A DNA stretch of 64,000 nt from Kryptolebias marmoratus (lineage: Eukaryota; Chordata; Actinopteri; Cyprinodontiformes; Rivulidae): positions 21,763,121 to 21,827,120 of the forward strand of contig NC_051433.1 of NCBI RefSeq assembly GCF_001649575.2, written 5' to 3'. The notes beneath the pieces were generated by a model. It was given only the letters and a program-made list of their open reading frames with translations. It made no database searches and was not told the origin of the DNA. Position numbers and translations under genes: made by a program. Positions 1-15,101 of this stretch are shown here, piece by piece. Position 1 is the stretch's first letter. Each line of letters starts with the position of its first letter.

Positions 1-30
1 GGGAAGGAGGGGGAAGGAGGGGGGGGGGAC
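1..30 (+). repeat. G-rich tract
   Basis: The window opens with GGGAAGGAGGG-type units that run into a G8 tract. Four or more G-runs are present, so the plus strand could form a G-quadruplex. It is cut by the window edge. Confidence 0.6.
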
Positions 31-84
31 CTCTGCAACTCGTGCAGACACACAGAAAAATCAAACACACACACAGAAAGAATA

Positions 85-115
<31 letters not shown>

Positions 116-508
116 AAAAAAATAAAGAAGGTGAAGTCTGAGTGAATCAGAGACAAAAGAAGTAAATAATCTTCATTAGGAGGAAATATTTGTATTAATG
201 CAAACATAAAAACACTTTATGGTTTCATGTAGGAAAGAAAACTGCAGTTTATTTCTACAATTTTGAGCAGAAAAAAAGTTATTGCCTGGATTGCAAACGA
301 AATGTGGTGAAAACACAACTATCCCCTTATTTATTTATACATACGGGGGTTTTATACATGATTTTATATAAAACACTGTTCCATTATTCTGTTAAAACAT
401 AAGAAATATGAGATACCCTTTGTGTATTTTATATTAGTTATTAAGAATTAAATGATAACAGTAGTTTAGCTCATTTACGACAGAATAAATACAGAAAAAA
501 TGTTTTAA

Positions 509-509
<1 letters not shown>

Positions 510-560
<51 letters not shown>
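510..560. repeat. (ATT)n microsatellite
   Basis: About 17 perfect ATT/TTA units. A shorter (GA)n tract lies at 91-108. Confidence 0.95.
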
Positions 561-562
<2 letters not shown>

Positions 563-699
563 CTCTGTTAACAGTTAAGCTTTATTTTATATTCGTATCT
601 TTTTGCTCTCGCTTTGTTAATCCATGCTCTGACTGCCCTGCACACACACGCGCACACACACACACACACACACACCACATCAGTGTGCGCGCTGCCCGC

Positions 700-1010
700 T
701 GATTTCCGTGCAGGCAGATAGAATATGCACACCGCATTAGATGCCGAGGCCCTCTCCTTCTGATTATTACCAGGGGGTAATATTTCATCGGCACCGCGCA
801 ATCTTTGTTCCCCGTGAAGATAATAAATGGCCTAATCGTTATCAGCAAACTGCTGGGGGGGGGGCAATGGAGGGTGGTGGTGGTGGAGAGGGGGTTCAGC
901 ACCGACCGAGGCTGGAAGCGGGGGTCCAAAGTGCTGCTGAATAAATTGGTGTTCCTTATCTCTCGCGCCCAGATTATCGCCGCCTTTTCAAACTTGCACA
1001 ACAAATACAT
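700..1010. other. candidate conserved non-coding element
   Basis: About 300 bp of high-complexity sequence in an otherwise simple, AT-rich intergenic background. It carries GATA-type words (AGATAA near 819, TTATCA near 840), homeodomain-type TAAT words and GGTAATATT. It has no supportable coding frame: frames crossing it start on non-ATG codons or run into the (AC)n tract. Conservation cannot be judged without alignment. Confidence 0.3.
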
Positions 1011-1834
1011 TCAGTGCATCTAATGCATCATTTGTGCGGGAGTGTGGGGTGGTGGGGGTGGGGGTCCCGCAGGTTGATAGAGACAGATAGGCGCGGGGAA
1101 TGAGACATATTTACACGTTTTTTTTTTGTTTTTTTTTTACAACAGTAGGCTCCGTATTCGGCGCTTATTGGCCGGACACTTGGTTACACACACTTTCCAT
1201 ATCAATACAAGCTTTATTAGGCATGCATCGCTCTAATATGATGCCTATCTGTCTGATTGATCTCACTCAGGTCACATGGAGCCCTGTAATCAGTTTGGAT
1301 TATTTTTGTTGTTTCATTTCGGACTGTTTTATGGTGCGTAACTGGCAACCGATACCCGGACTGTTTCTTTTTTTAATTATTCAGCAGCGCGAAATACAGA
1401 TGAGAAGATAAAGCAATTATGCAATTATACTTTCAGGCCTCCTCCTCTCCTCTCTGAACGGGCCTGTTGGTTTTTTTTTATTTATTTTGTTGGTGTTTGT
1501 TTTGTTTTTTTTAGGCCCATCTTATCATTTCAATAAACTGCTTTTGCATTTGATTGAAGCCATTTCCCTCCTTTCCATTTAAAAATTACACCTTATCTAT
1601 TTTATAGCCGATGTCAGGCTTTCATTTGAGGAATATTAAAGAGCGCGTGCACACTTTAGTCACGGCTGACCTTTTGTTTGCAGAATTGAATTGATATTTT
1701 CATCTTAAAAAAAAAAAAGAAGAAGTTCCAGGAAAAGAAGCCAACTGTATGATACAAAATGTGATGGGGGTATTTATGGGTTTTAGCCAGAAAAATAGAA
1801 ATAAAATAGAAAACATTTTTCTTTTCCTGCTCCA

Positions 1835-1845
1835 ATACACACACA

Positions 1846-1900
<55 letters not shown>
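1835..1900. repeat. (AC)n microsatellite
   Basis: Long AC dinucleotide run with a few interruptions. It generates long Val-Cys open frames on the minus strand, which are artefacts. A shorter AC run lies at about 645-675. Confidence 0.95.
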
Positions 1901-1929
1901 AAGCACACATTCCCCTTTTTAATACCGTG

Positions 1930-2230
1930 GCATCTCCACCGGCCCCGGTGTTCTGATGGTCTCCAAGACAACCGAGATAACGGTGCAGCAGTTTTCCATA
2001 TCGGTCCCGGAGTCTATTATAGCTCGGGATTAGCTCTCTTTCCGAAAAGGTCATGCACAAAGTCACCAAACCTGCTCTTTTCCTCCGCCGTATGGGCCCC
2101 TGCGCGAGGGCACATTTATAAACATGCGCGTGCCATTTTCATTTAATGCCATTAGACTAATAGCTGCGCGCATTTTCCTGCGCTGAAAAAAAAACGGTGA
2201 CATGGAGACAACGTTAATGAGAGCTTTCTG
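1930..2230. other. candidate conserved non-coding element
   Basis: High-complexity block next to the (AC)n tract, with CCGAGATAACGG (GATA-type), CTATTATAGCTCGGGATTA and a TAATGAGAG homeodomain-type word. No coding frame is supportable. Flagged on composition only. Confidence 0.25.
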
Positions 2231-3249
2231 CAGAACTTTAGTGTGGCGTGGAGGGAGTTTCACCCTGCAGGAGAGAGGAAATGAGCTGTCCAACAGCGAC
2301 CCCTGGCGGGAAGAAGGCGCACTTCAGCAAAGCAGGCGCGTTCCTGAGCATTGGATGGTTCCAGAAAGGCACCTCATTTTCACACTTGAGATGGACCCCT
2401 AAAAGCTATAATGTCACGTCCAACGCTTTCAGTCGATTTAAATCATTACTTATAATCCAGGCTGTGCTGGCAAAAGACAAGAAGTTGGGCTGCAGCTGCT
2501 CCAAAGATGGTCCGGACTGTCACAGGTCAGTCCACTTTTCAAGGCACATCTCACTGATCTGTATCCGTTTGGATTAAATGTGTTTTTGAGTTCCTCAGGG
2601 TCTCTCCACACATGTGTCATGGTATTTAATTTCTGCAGAGATATTTAAGGAAAATCCTACTCCTCCTGCAAGCATTTCATCACTGTTGGTGTTTTGACTG
2701 TCGAACTGTTGACCCAGTCTCAGGTCTCCGGTCTTTAGATAAGCTGAACTCTTTAAGTACCGTCTGTACTGTCTGTACCTGCCTGCGTAGTGTTCATATA
2801 AGGTGCCTGCAGGTCTGATTGAATAGCAACAGTATTTGGTTTTGAGTCATCATGTTGTATTCTGTCTTACATTGTGCTGTTAAATACTGTTTGGAAGCCT
2901 CCAGTAAGTTATGGCTGTGTTTTCCTTTGAGATGACCTCTGTAATGATCATATTTGTTTTTTAGGAGTTTTCATAATTTAGCTTAGTTGAGCCTCTCTTC
3001 CCTGACTTTGGTCATTACTGGTCAAGCATATAGTTTGGCTCCAAACCTCATCAGGTCTTTTTCAGCTTTTATGCCATTCAGCTCAGCCTTTTATATTCTC
3101 CTGTTATATCCTGCCTCGATGTTTAGCTACCTTATGACTGTTTATGATCCTGAAATGGAGTGTATTAATTTATTTAGTTTGTCAAATATGGTCCTAAATT
3201 AAAATGAAAGACCTAGCATTCATGACGAGAAAGGACAAAGTTCTAATGT

Positions 3250-3530
3250 TATCAGCATGAGATGTGTCGGTGAAAGATCTCACTGTTAGGATCAAAAACT
3301 ACGACTCTAACGTTTAGCTCAAAATCTGTAAAACTGACTAAGTTATATATGGTTTTGTGTTGGCTAAGGCCACTTAACTTTAGTGTCCGTCTTAAATTGG
3401 ATTCAGAAGTTAATCAGCAATAGATGTGCATCCAATTAGTACTGTAAGAGTTTTAGTAAAATCCACTTAGTGGTTCATAATATCTTTTGCTTACAGACAA
3501 AAACAAAGAACACACACACAATATCGCCCT
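3250..3530 (+). repeat. Rep-A dispersed repeat, partial copy
   Basis: Plus-orientation copy lacking the palindromic head. It shares with the other copies the 'TTTAGCTCAAAATCTGTAAA' word, the 'AACTGACTAAGTTATA' word, 'AGATGTGCATCCAATTAGTA' and the 'TGGTTCATAATATCTTTTGC' end followed by an AC-rich tail. Confidence 0.7.
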
Positions 3531-6500
3531 TTACAACACTAACAACACTTCTCAGTAATATTTAAGCAAACTGAATATATTTGGACTGCCAGTATAAATG
3601 GTTTGAATCTGTTTGTGACTGAGAAATTTCAGTTTTCCACTTAGATTTGATTCTAATCGACTCTACAAAAGCAGAAGTGGTCCAAAGATATTTCTGAAGC
3701 CAGTGTATTTGCTCAGATGTTAAGAAAAGTGCGGCAAAGAAAGTGTAATAACCCAGAAAGAGAGGGAGAGCAGAGCACAGCTGGAATGTTCCAGCTGGGA
3801 TTCCCGGGGACTGGACAGGAAGTTAGAGGAGTACTGACAGGAAGTGTGTACTGCACCGTGTGTAGGGAGAAAGGGAGAGATGTTTCCTGTTGGTTCCCTC
3901 CACATGTTTAGACGCCTTGAGTACTCTCTTACCACCCTGGGCTCTCTTGGTTCACCTCACAGCCAACATGCACAGAGTGTACTCTACTGCCGGGATTTCC
4001 AAACACCGGGCCAAGGACGGAGAACGGTCTGTGGGTCATTTAGCAACAGGCAGCAACAAAATAACAAAAACTTGCTGGTATATGCAGCAGACCGCTGCTC
4101 TACTGTATATACCAGAACGCAAATGCATATTGCTAGGAATGCTATTAGAGGACGGTGATAAGCCAAGACAGTAAATCATGTGTGCATGGTAGGATTGTGT
4201 CACAGGATGCAGATGTCACTACATAAAGTGAAACTTCCTGCCCATCAAAGCAGTCAGTGCCTGTTTAATGGACTCACAATCTGCAGCCCACAACAGAAAG
4301 TGGGCTTGTGGAAATCACCAGGCAAGAAAATCTAAGAGGGAGAGCTGGTGGAGGGAAAAAAGAGGAAAGAGCAAGTGAGGAGAGACATTGTAGGCAGAGA
4401 TGTGATGGAGCGATATGTGGATTGCAAGAGGAAAAATCTCTTTGTCTCTCCTGAGCTGAGTGGACAATCAAAGTTTCCTATCAGCTCTAGAGTAGGGGAA
4501 ATTGGCTGCCCTGGGAAGGAGAGGGCCACTCTCGCAGCCAATGGGAAGTGCCCCTGTCACTCTAATCAGGTCCGATAGAGAAAGTAGGAAACCAGCACGC
4601 GTGTGTTTGTGTGTGTGTGTGTGTATGTGTGCTGACACACGGAGGCGAGTGTGTTTTTAACAAAAAGCAGCTTTGTTTCACTTGTCCTTGGGTGATCCGA
4701 GATTGATACGAAGTCTGGAGTGGCCTTAGACCTTCATCTGCAGCTTATCCTTTGCACTGGGAGACATACATGAGCCACTCGGTCGGTGCGTGTTTTGGCA
4801 AAACTAGCTTTGAGAGGCATGACCATCAGTGCTTTGATGGAGCGCCATGTGGCAGAGATCAGTGGGTCTTAGTGGGAGCTGTGGACAGTTGCATACAAGG
4901 GCAGCAAGGGAAGAGGATTACTGTCTCGTTGATACAAATCCATAGAGAGAGGGTGGCTGACATCAGTATGCACACAGATGGAGCCAGGAGACAGGATGTA
5001 AACATCTGCAGAGGAGGAATGTGACTTTGGACTTTGGTGATGGTGGGGGTTTTTTTGTGTGTGTGTGTGTGAGTGTGTTATCCATCCTTCCTGCTGACCC
5101 CTCCCCACCTCTTCTATGCCAGACAAGAATGTGTCTCTCTGCGCCCAGAACCCAATCCTCTGTTTGAAGTGGCATCTCCATCTCTGCGCTCACCGAGCCC
5201 ATCCTTGCCTTTCCTCTGCCTGTCAGAGTGTCTCGTCTGTCAGAGCCCCTTCTCCTCCCCGCCTCCTGCAGCTGTGCCAAGGGCCACAGACGCCTTCATT
5301 GTCCTCCTTCTTCCTCGCCCTCACGCTTCTGCGCCCGGCCGCATCACACCTGCCACCTGCACTGGGCGCAGAAGAAGCCCCCTGTGAGCTGAGCCACGGG
5401 CTGCTTTCATCCACTCCTCACCTCACCCCTTCAGAGCCTCTCATCCCCTCGTCCCGGCACCCTGTCACTGAGGAATGGCCGGTGCAGAGGGCGCAGAGGG
5501 CCGGGGGCGGAGAGCGACACAGTGCTCCCGTTGTAGAGACGTGTGTTTAAAGCAGAGCCAGAGGGAATCAGTGCAGGTGAGCTGTGTGTGAGTGTGTCTG
5601 AGGCTGAGTTCTGTGTTTTAGATTCAACTCATATTTCTCCTATTTGACGACATCCGTTCGCGCAGCAGGACTGGTGGAACTGGATGAATTTCTGTCGTGA
5701 TGAACCTGAGAGTGTGTGCATAATAACACGCTGACAGTGAGGGTGGTGGCTCTGTCTCAGTGATTTATGAGAGTGTGCCGTGAAGGGTCTTCTGAGCAGG
5801 ATATTGTTCCCTGACTGGTGACTTCTGCCTTTCTTTGTGCGTGTGTATGTGTGTGCGTGCACGCGCGTGTGTGATAGTGGATGTGCATTTTAGAGAAAGA
5901 AAGATTAAGAGGGAGAGTCGTGCAGGTGAGCCCTCAATGCAATCAATCACCACCAAGTCACAAGGCCCAGAACTTGTGGCGTACACGCATTCACCTGATA
6001 TCTAGTTTGACTACACAGTTTTTTGCATATTCATTATTTCTGGCAGATAAAAGAAAGAACGCAGTCTGCATCATTACTACACCCCAGGAAAGGAAGATAA
6101 TAATCAAACCCATGCCTGAGGGGGATCATGACAGCTCAACCACATGGCCCAACCAGTTCCAACACCCTGCAAAAACCCCCAGCATCCACCTCAGAGTCAC
6201 GCGCACACACACACGGTTTGCCACATCAGGATACAGTGCTGCACACGAATTCCGGTTTAAACAGTATTCTGCTCAGTTTACACTAACAGATCAACCGCAG
6301 GCCTTGTGCGACCGGTAATCATATCCTGGGCCAGAACTGAAAAGACTGAAGGAATAAGAGATGTGCATCCACCCCCACCCTTTGCTCCCACATCTCTGAG
6401 GTGAAAAGCGTCAAATGGATCACGTTTGCTATGAGCAGAAGTCGTGGCGTACGTACGTGGTCAAGTGTGTGTTTGGTGCAGAATTTGAGTTTTTCCTCAC

Positions 6501-7579
6501 ATGGGTTCTTTATAACGTGTCATGCAAAAACAAGATGTTTTTTTTTGTGAGATCAGTTTCTTACACAAGTAAGTTCAAATAAACAAAAGAGCTAAGAGCT
6601 TGGACCAAAGAATGGACTGTTTACGTGATTTTAAAGCTAGATGGTCTGGGAGGAGGGCCACGATTAGTCTAAAATGCATTTTATGAAGATGTTTTTAACT
6701 TACCAGTTATACGAATTGGCTACAACCCTAAATCTGAATCTATTTTCACTTTGCCATAACCTTGAATTTCCATCAAAGCAAAGATTTGCTGGAATATTAG
6801 TGGAGCAGGATGCCAAGATAGAAAGAAACACACACATACACACACAAGCAAAAACATCATCACCCATCTTTAACCTTTCAGCTGCAGGCAGTAAATAACA
6901 TGTAATGTATGTGAAACACTTGTTTCTTATGTGTTTTTTGGAACATTTTCAACACGTTCATGTGATCACATGTGACAACTTCACATGATTTCTCTGTAAT
7001 GAATTTCATATAGTTGTGGGTGTAGGTTTTTATTTTTCATTTTACTACGGTTTGTTTTATTTTTGTTTCATGTTGTGGTTTTTCTTTAGAGTCTTTGTGG
7101 CTCTTTAATGCCTCACTGTGCTTTTTTAAAATTTCCTCTTGTTGTAGTTTGTTATATTTTTGTGACTTCATGTTAAATGAATTTTTTCTTTTTTACTCTC
7201 TCTCACAGATTTACTTTTCCCATACGAAACTTGAGGCCCCTGATCCTGTTCATCTATCAGAACTGTCCTGCAATCTGTTCATTTCTCCAAGATGTAAAGA
7301 TTCAGAGTTGGAGTGCTGTCAACAATGTTTCTTGAGAGACCTTTAAGGTTGGACTGAATTTTCTGAGAACAGCACATTTAGTAATGAGCTCACAGTGATC
7401 TGGTGGCATCATTGTAGATTAGAGAGCAGACGTGAGCTCAGCATGTTCAGCCCCGTCACTCGGGTTGAGGTAGTTGTCGCCTCGCTGTGAGAATGAGCCT
7501 CAGCGGCTCTCTGAAATTTCTCCTCTCGAGCACAAACACAAAAACAAACAAAAAAAATGTCATTGTATGCCCTTTCACC

Positions 7580-7745
7580 ACCCCCAAGCATCAGCGCTGA
7601 CGGACATTGTCTTTGGTTTCTCGCTGCCGTGTATTTTCAGAATGATTATTGTACAGGGCATACAATATGTGAACGGCATCATTGTGAGAGGAGCCAGGCT
7701 GTTATTATGGAGCAGGAAATGACCTGCTGGGACCCCTGATGACCT
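7580..7745. other. candidate conserved non-coding element
   Basis: A compact high-complexity stretch (AGCGCTGACGGACATTGTC through GTACAGGGCATACAATATG to GGCTGTTATTATGGAGCAGG) without coding signal or repeat character. It could be an enhancer-like element. No alignment was available. Confidence 0.25.
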
Positions 7746-8895
7746 CGCAGGGAAAGAGACGACCTCAGACTGACCCTCATGTTTGTCCTGAGCCCAGACT
7801 TTAACGGAGGCAGGACTGCTGTTCTGATGGCCGAGGAGGAGACAGGCTGATAGGTGGAGTTACACTGAAACAACGAATGCAACAATGTGCAGGAAATACC
7901 CTATGAGGGGGCAATATTTAACAGGCACTAGCCACAGAGAAAAAGTCCCAAAATCTTATTTTGGGTTGTCTGGATGACATACTTTTTAAATGTGCATGTT
8001 GGCAGAGACTTAAATGGGAAGTGCACTTTCAACAATTCACTTTCTGTTGAAAAAAAGGCCTTCATATAGTGAAGTGTTTTGTTGCACAAGCATGCCCTCT
8101 TGTGGTAAACCAAGGGTACTACTTAGTGAAAAAGACCAATCAGAAACAGAAAAAAAAATAAGGCCTAAACTAAAAGATGAGTTTCTCAAAACTTTATTCC
8201 AAATGTGACAGTGATCCACATCATTGCCTTATTTGACAAATAACTGTTTTGCATCATTCATGTCTTTTCTCTCATACAGTCTAATCTCAATTTTTTTTAA
8301 TCTCACAGTCCCAAAAAAAAAAAAAAAAAAAAAATCATACAAAATGTAGAAATTATGACCAAGTCCATCATAGACAAAAGCTGACAATGACACAGAATCA
8401 GAGCGTCAAATAGAAATGACAGTCCAGGGCAAGTAAAAAAATGAAAAAAAAAGGAGAAAAGATTAGAAAATACCATCTTTTTCACACTTAAAGCCAGAAA
8501 TATTTTAGTATTAGAATACAGTATTTGAGTAAAGACATGAGACCGGAAACACTTTGGCCCTTCAACTATTCATTTTCAAATCAGAACCCTAACCATACAT
8601 TCCTAATGGTTTAAAAAAAAAAAATGAAGAAATCCATATCTGAACATAAAACAAAGAGTCAAATCTGAGCCCAGTGCAGCAAAGACGGTAGCTCAAATAC
8701 AATGCAGAAACTGAAAAGCTAAAAGCTGTGATGTAGCTGCTTTGGAGCTGAGCACGCAGTGACAAGTTTATCACCAGGCACAAAGGCACAAGTCCAGATA
8801 AACCCATCACTACTCTAAGATGAGATGTTAACAGTTTATGTCTGGATGCAAGGATGGTAAGGAAAAAAAAAAAGTGTAAACTGTGTCACATTTTG

Positions 8896-8905
8896 TTTAT
8901 TTATT
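8896..8905 (-). terminator. rpn1 polyadenylation signals
   Basis: Two overlapping AATAAA hexamers on the minus strand (TTTATTTATT on plus), about 60 nt beyond the rpn1 stop codon. This predicts a very short 3' UTR. Confidence 0.65.
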
Positions 8906-8962
8906 TGTTGCTTTATGTCGTGCAGAGGGGCGCCTGTGTGTTTCTGAGCGGAAGGAGAAGGT

Positions 8963-13004
<4,042 letters not shown>

Positions 13005-13134
13005 CGTCAATGGGAAATAAGAGCTGAAATACTGGGGCGACAGCGGCAAGTTTGCAAGAAATGTACAGCAGCAGTGAAAGGCCGCCGTTGAGCTCTACAT
13101 CAGAAAGGATGACGCTACATTCACTGAGGCGTGA

Positions 13135-13142
13135 TGACGTCA
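13135..13142. promoter_or_regulatory. CRE/ATF palindrome upstream of rpn1
   Basis: Perfect TGACGTCA in the context GATGACGTCATTACG, 131 bp upstream of the rpn1 ATG. It matches the CREB/ATF consensus and resembles ATF6/XBP1-type ER-stress sites. Function is inferred from position. Confidence 0.5.
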
Positions 13143-13337
13143 TTACGCACGCTACAACGTGCTCTGAAACCGTCGAAGCAATAAAGAGCGTTTAACTCGG
13201 AAAGTTACACAACATGTGCTTTCAAAGCATTAACTCAAGTTTAACAACATGAGACGTACTGAGAGTTTGTACTTATCAAAGTTGAAGAGTTGCGTATTAG
13301 GAAAAAAATGAGTAGGGTCGTAAGAGGACATATTCAA

Positions 13338-13410
13338 GCCGAAATAGCTCAGTTGGGAGAGCGTTAGACTGAAGATCTAAAGGTCCCTGGTTCGATCCCG
13401 GGTTTCGGCA
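13338..13410 (+). tRNA. tRNA-Phe (GAA)
   Basis: A complete 73-nt tRNA. The acceptor stem GCCGAAA pairs perfectly with TTTCGGC, followed by discriminator A. The D-loop holds AGCTCAGTTGGGAGAGC, the anticodon GAA is at 13371-13373 (loop ACTGAAGAT), and the T-arm contains GGTTCGATCCC. CCA is not encoded and there is no intron, as usual for a eukaryotic tRNA-Phe. A-box and B-box internal promoters are intact. It is a single copy, about 330 bp upstream of the rpn1 start and divergent from it. Confidence 0.97.
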
Positions 13411-14007
13411 GAGGGGATGCACCTTTTGAATACAATCGCAATTTATTTGTAAAGTTTGGTTACTTCTCATGAAAATGGACAACAATAACCGGCATTACTT
13501 CCTATGTCACCAGTAAGTAATTCAAATTCATTAGGTAAATCTAAAAACACTATAAGAGTGGTCAGTCATCCACACTACACTATGCCTCCTATACTTCCAC
13601 TGTTCCTGATTATTTTGACCTCTAGGAACTCAGTGATAATTAGTTTTAAAGACAGTACAAACGCAGAAGTTTCTTGGTGGGTAAAAAAAACTTTTAACCT
13701 CACAGACTCCAAATCACATGCCATTTCTATCATAAAGGCATGTGATTATGTGAAAATATATAATATTTTTATGATATTCATATAATTATTTAGGATATGG
13801 ACTGAGATTTTTGATTTTTTTCCCTCCATTCTCACTTTTGTAGCATGACAGAAAGAAAAAGAAAGAGAGAAACAAATGTTAAAATTGGCTTATGTAATCT
13901 TGTTTACACATTATAAAATGAAAGTTTACTCTTTTTTTTTTGGAAAGACAATTGAAATGTGACAGTGTGGGATTAGGCTGGCTGTCGTAGACAACTAAAA
14001 TGATTAA

Positions 14008-14080
14008 CCCATCCATCCATCAGTCCATTTTCTTTACCTGCTTCTCCATTTTGGGTCACAGGGAGCTGGTGCCTATCTCC
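14008..14080. mobile_element. tiny retroposed fragment with 11-bp target duplication
   Basis: A 73-bp segment starting CCCATCCATCCATCAGTCC and ending GGTGCCTATCTCC is flanked on both sides by AAAATGATTAA (13997-14007 and 14081-14091). The ATCC-rich start and the 'GGGTCACAGGGAGCTGG' core resemble a dispersed sequence familiar from teleost genomes, probably a LINE 3' end. The direct repeats indicate one insertion event, likely target-primed and heavily 5'-truncated. Family naming is from memory and uncertain. The insertion structure is seen directly. Confidence 0.7.
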
Positions 14081-14539
14081 AAAATGATTAAACAACTTTT
14101 CCAATACTTTAATTCTAAATAAAAGATAAATAAAACACAAGAACACATCATTTAGACAAACTATCAAGTTCAGCAATGAGCCTGCTAGCGTAGTGATTTT
14201 AAATCAATAAATTTCTAAGTTGTCACTCATTATTTTTGTGCTGATTCAGTATTCACATGATTGATTTCCTGTTATTTTGTTTTGTTTGTTTTTATACGTT
14301 TTTGCAATCTAACTGCTACCACATTTGTACTATTTTACACATTCATATAACATAATGTTCAGCTCATTTAGGAGCTGGGTGCTATGGCTTTTGTACTTTT
14401 TAGACCCGTCAACAAAAACAAACCTCATTTACAAATCTTTCGCCCACTTAGAAATACATTGAGATCTCTTCAATTTCTTCAAAACATTCATTGTTCTCTC
14501 TGAAATCTGCCTCACCGAACCTGCTCTAATTTTTGTTTT

Positions 14540-14815
14540 CTTATGCTACTATTGCCTAGGTTTTTGCTACCTTCAGTTTTGAAGCTACAATTCTGCTACT
14601 TTAAGCTTTTCTCTACCCTTGAGCTATTTTTATCTGTTACCATTTTGTTGCTTTTAGCATTTAGCTACCTTTCCTTACAGCTAGCATTTTGCTACTTTTA
14701 GCATTTTGAAATCCTTTAGCGACTTTTACTTTTTATACTTTTAGCTAGTGTTTTGTTATTTTGAGGTCTGCTTCTTTGAGCTTTGAGTTACTGTATTGCT
14801 TTAAATTCTAACAAC
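14540..14815. repeat. degenerate GCTA/TTTAGC minisatellite
   Basis: Repeated variants of TTTAGCTA, TTTTGCTACTTTTAGC and GCTAGCATTTTGC spaced at roughly 20-30 bp. It is a decayed tandem array. Confidence 0.6.
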
Positions 14816-14962
14816 TAAGTTTCCGTTTGTTTACATGACTAAACAGAGAGCGTGGTTGTGAATCTAATCCGTTTCTTAGTCAGCGGAGCAGACTAAGACC
14901 CCTTGCGCTTTAGGACTAGCGAGTATGCAGCGTGACCGATTACTTGGTCGATTTTGACAGCT

Positions 14963-15018
14963 GTTGCTATGCAACATACGGTCCCGTGCAACAAGGCGTG
15001 ACCCTGCGCGTGACGTCA
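14963..15018 (+). promoter_or_regulatory. rab7a promoter elements (RFX-like site, CRE)
   Basis: GTTGCTATGCAAC, an inverted repeat of RFX/EF-C type, lies at 14963-14975. A perfect CRE, TGACGTCA, lies at 15011-15018 in a CG-richer stretch that continues to about 15300. A plausible first non-coding exon follows, ending at 15101 with the donor GGAAAA|GTGAGT. Assignment to rab7a rests on orientation and distance. Confidence 0.5.
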
Positions 15019-15039
15019 GCTCTCGCCGAACGCAGCTTG

Positions 15040-15101
15040 TTTTGGAGGAAGTGGACGGAGCTAGTTCAATCAGCGGCTAGCGGGTTAGCTTGACAGGAAA
15101 A
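15040..15101 (+). other. putative 5' UTR exon of rab7a
   Basis: GC-rich sequence downstream of the CRE, ending in a good donor (GTGAGT at 15102). The rab7a ATG exon at 17745 is preceded by an acceptor-like CTTCTTGTCTTCACAG ending at 17734. Exon start is approximate. Other possible donors in this CpG-rich stretch are at about 15168 and 15329. Confidence 0.4.

Larger units (their letters stand above)
1..8895. other. intergenic region, no gene recognised
   Basis: No exon with a recognisable protein family was found on either strand. Open frames here are short, run through microsatellites or start on non-ATG codons. The stretch holds a G-rich start, (GA)n, (ATT)n and two (AC)n microsatellites, one Rep-A copy near 3.3 kb and an A-tract near 8315. 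Several high-complexity blocks look like candidate regulatory elements and are listed separately. In human the gene beyond RPN1 on this side is GATA2, so distal enhancers would not be surprising, but that is inference from synteny only. Confidence 0.6.
13411..14940. other. intergenic, tRNA-Phe to rab7a promoter
   Basis: AT-rich sequence without a supportable gene. It contains a 73-bp retroposed fragment with target duplications (14008-14080) and a degenerate tandem block (about 14540-14815). Confidence 0.6.

Noticed and set aside
1656..2069. Minus-strand open frame with long Val-Cys run
   Set aside because: It is a translation of the (AC)n microsatellite, with no family similarity.
4750..5550. 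Several overlapping open frames of 90-144 codons
   Set aside because: Overlapping frames on both strands in GT-, CT- and GA-rich sequence. No domain, conserved block or convincing exon structure was seen.
8300..8500. A-tract at about 8315 as the tail of a processed retrocopy
   Set aside because: No upstream coding similarity and no flanking target duplication could be found.
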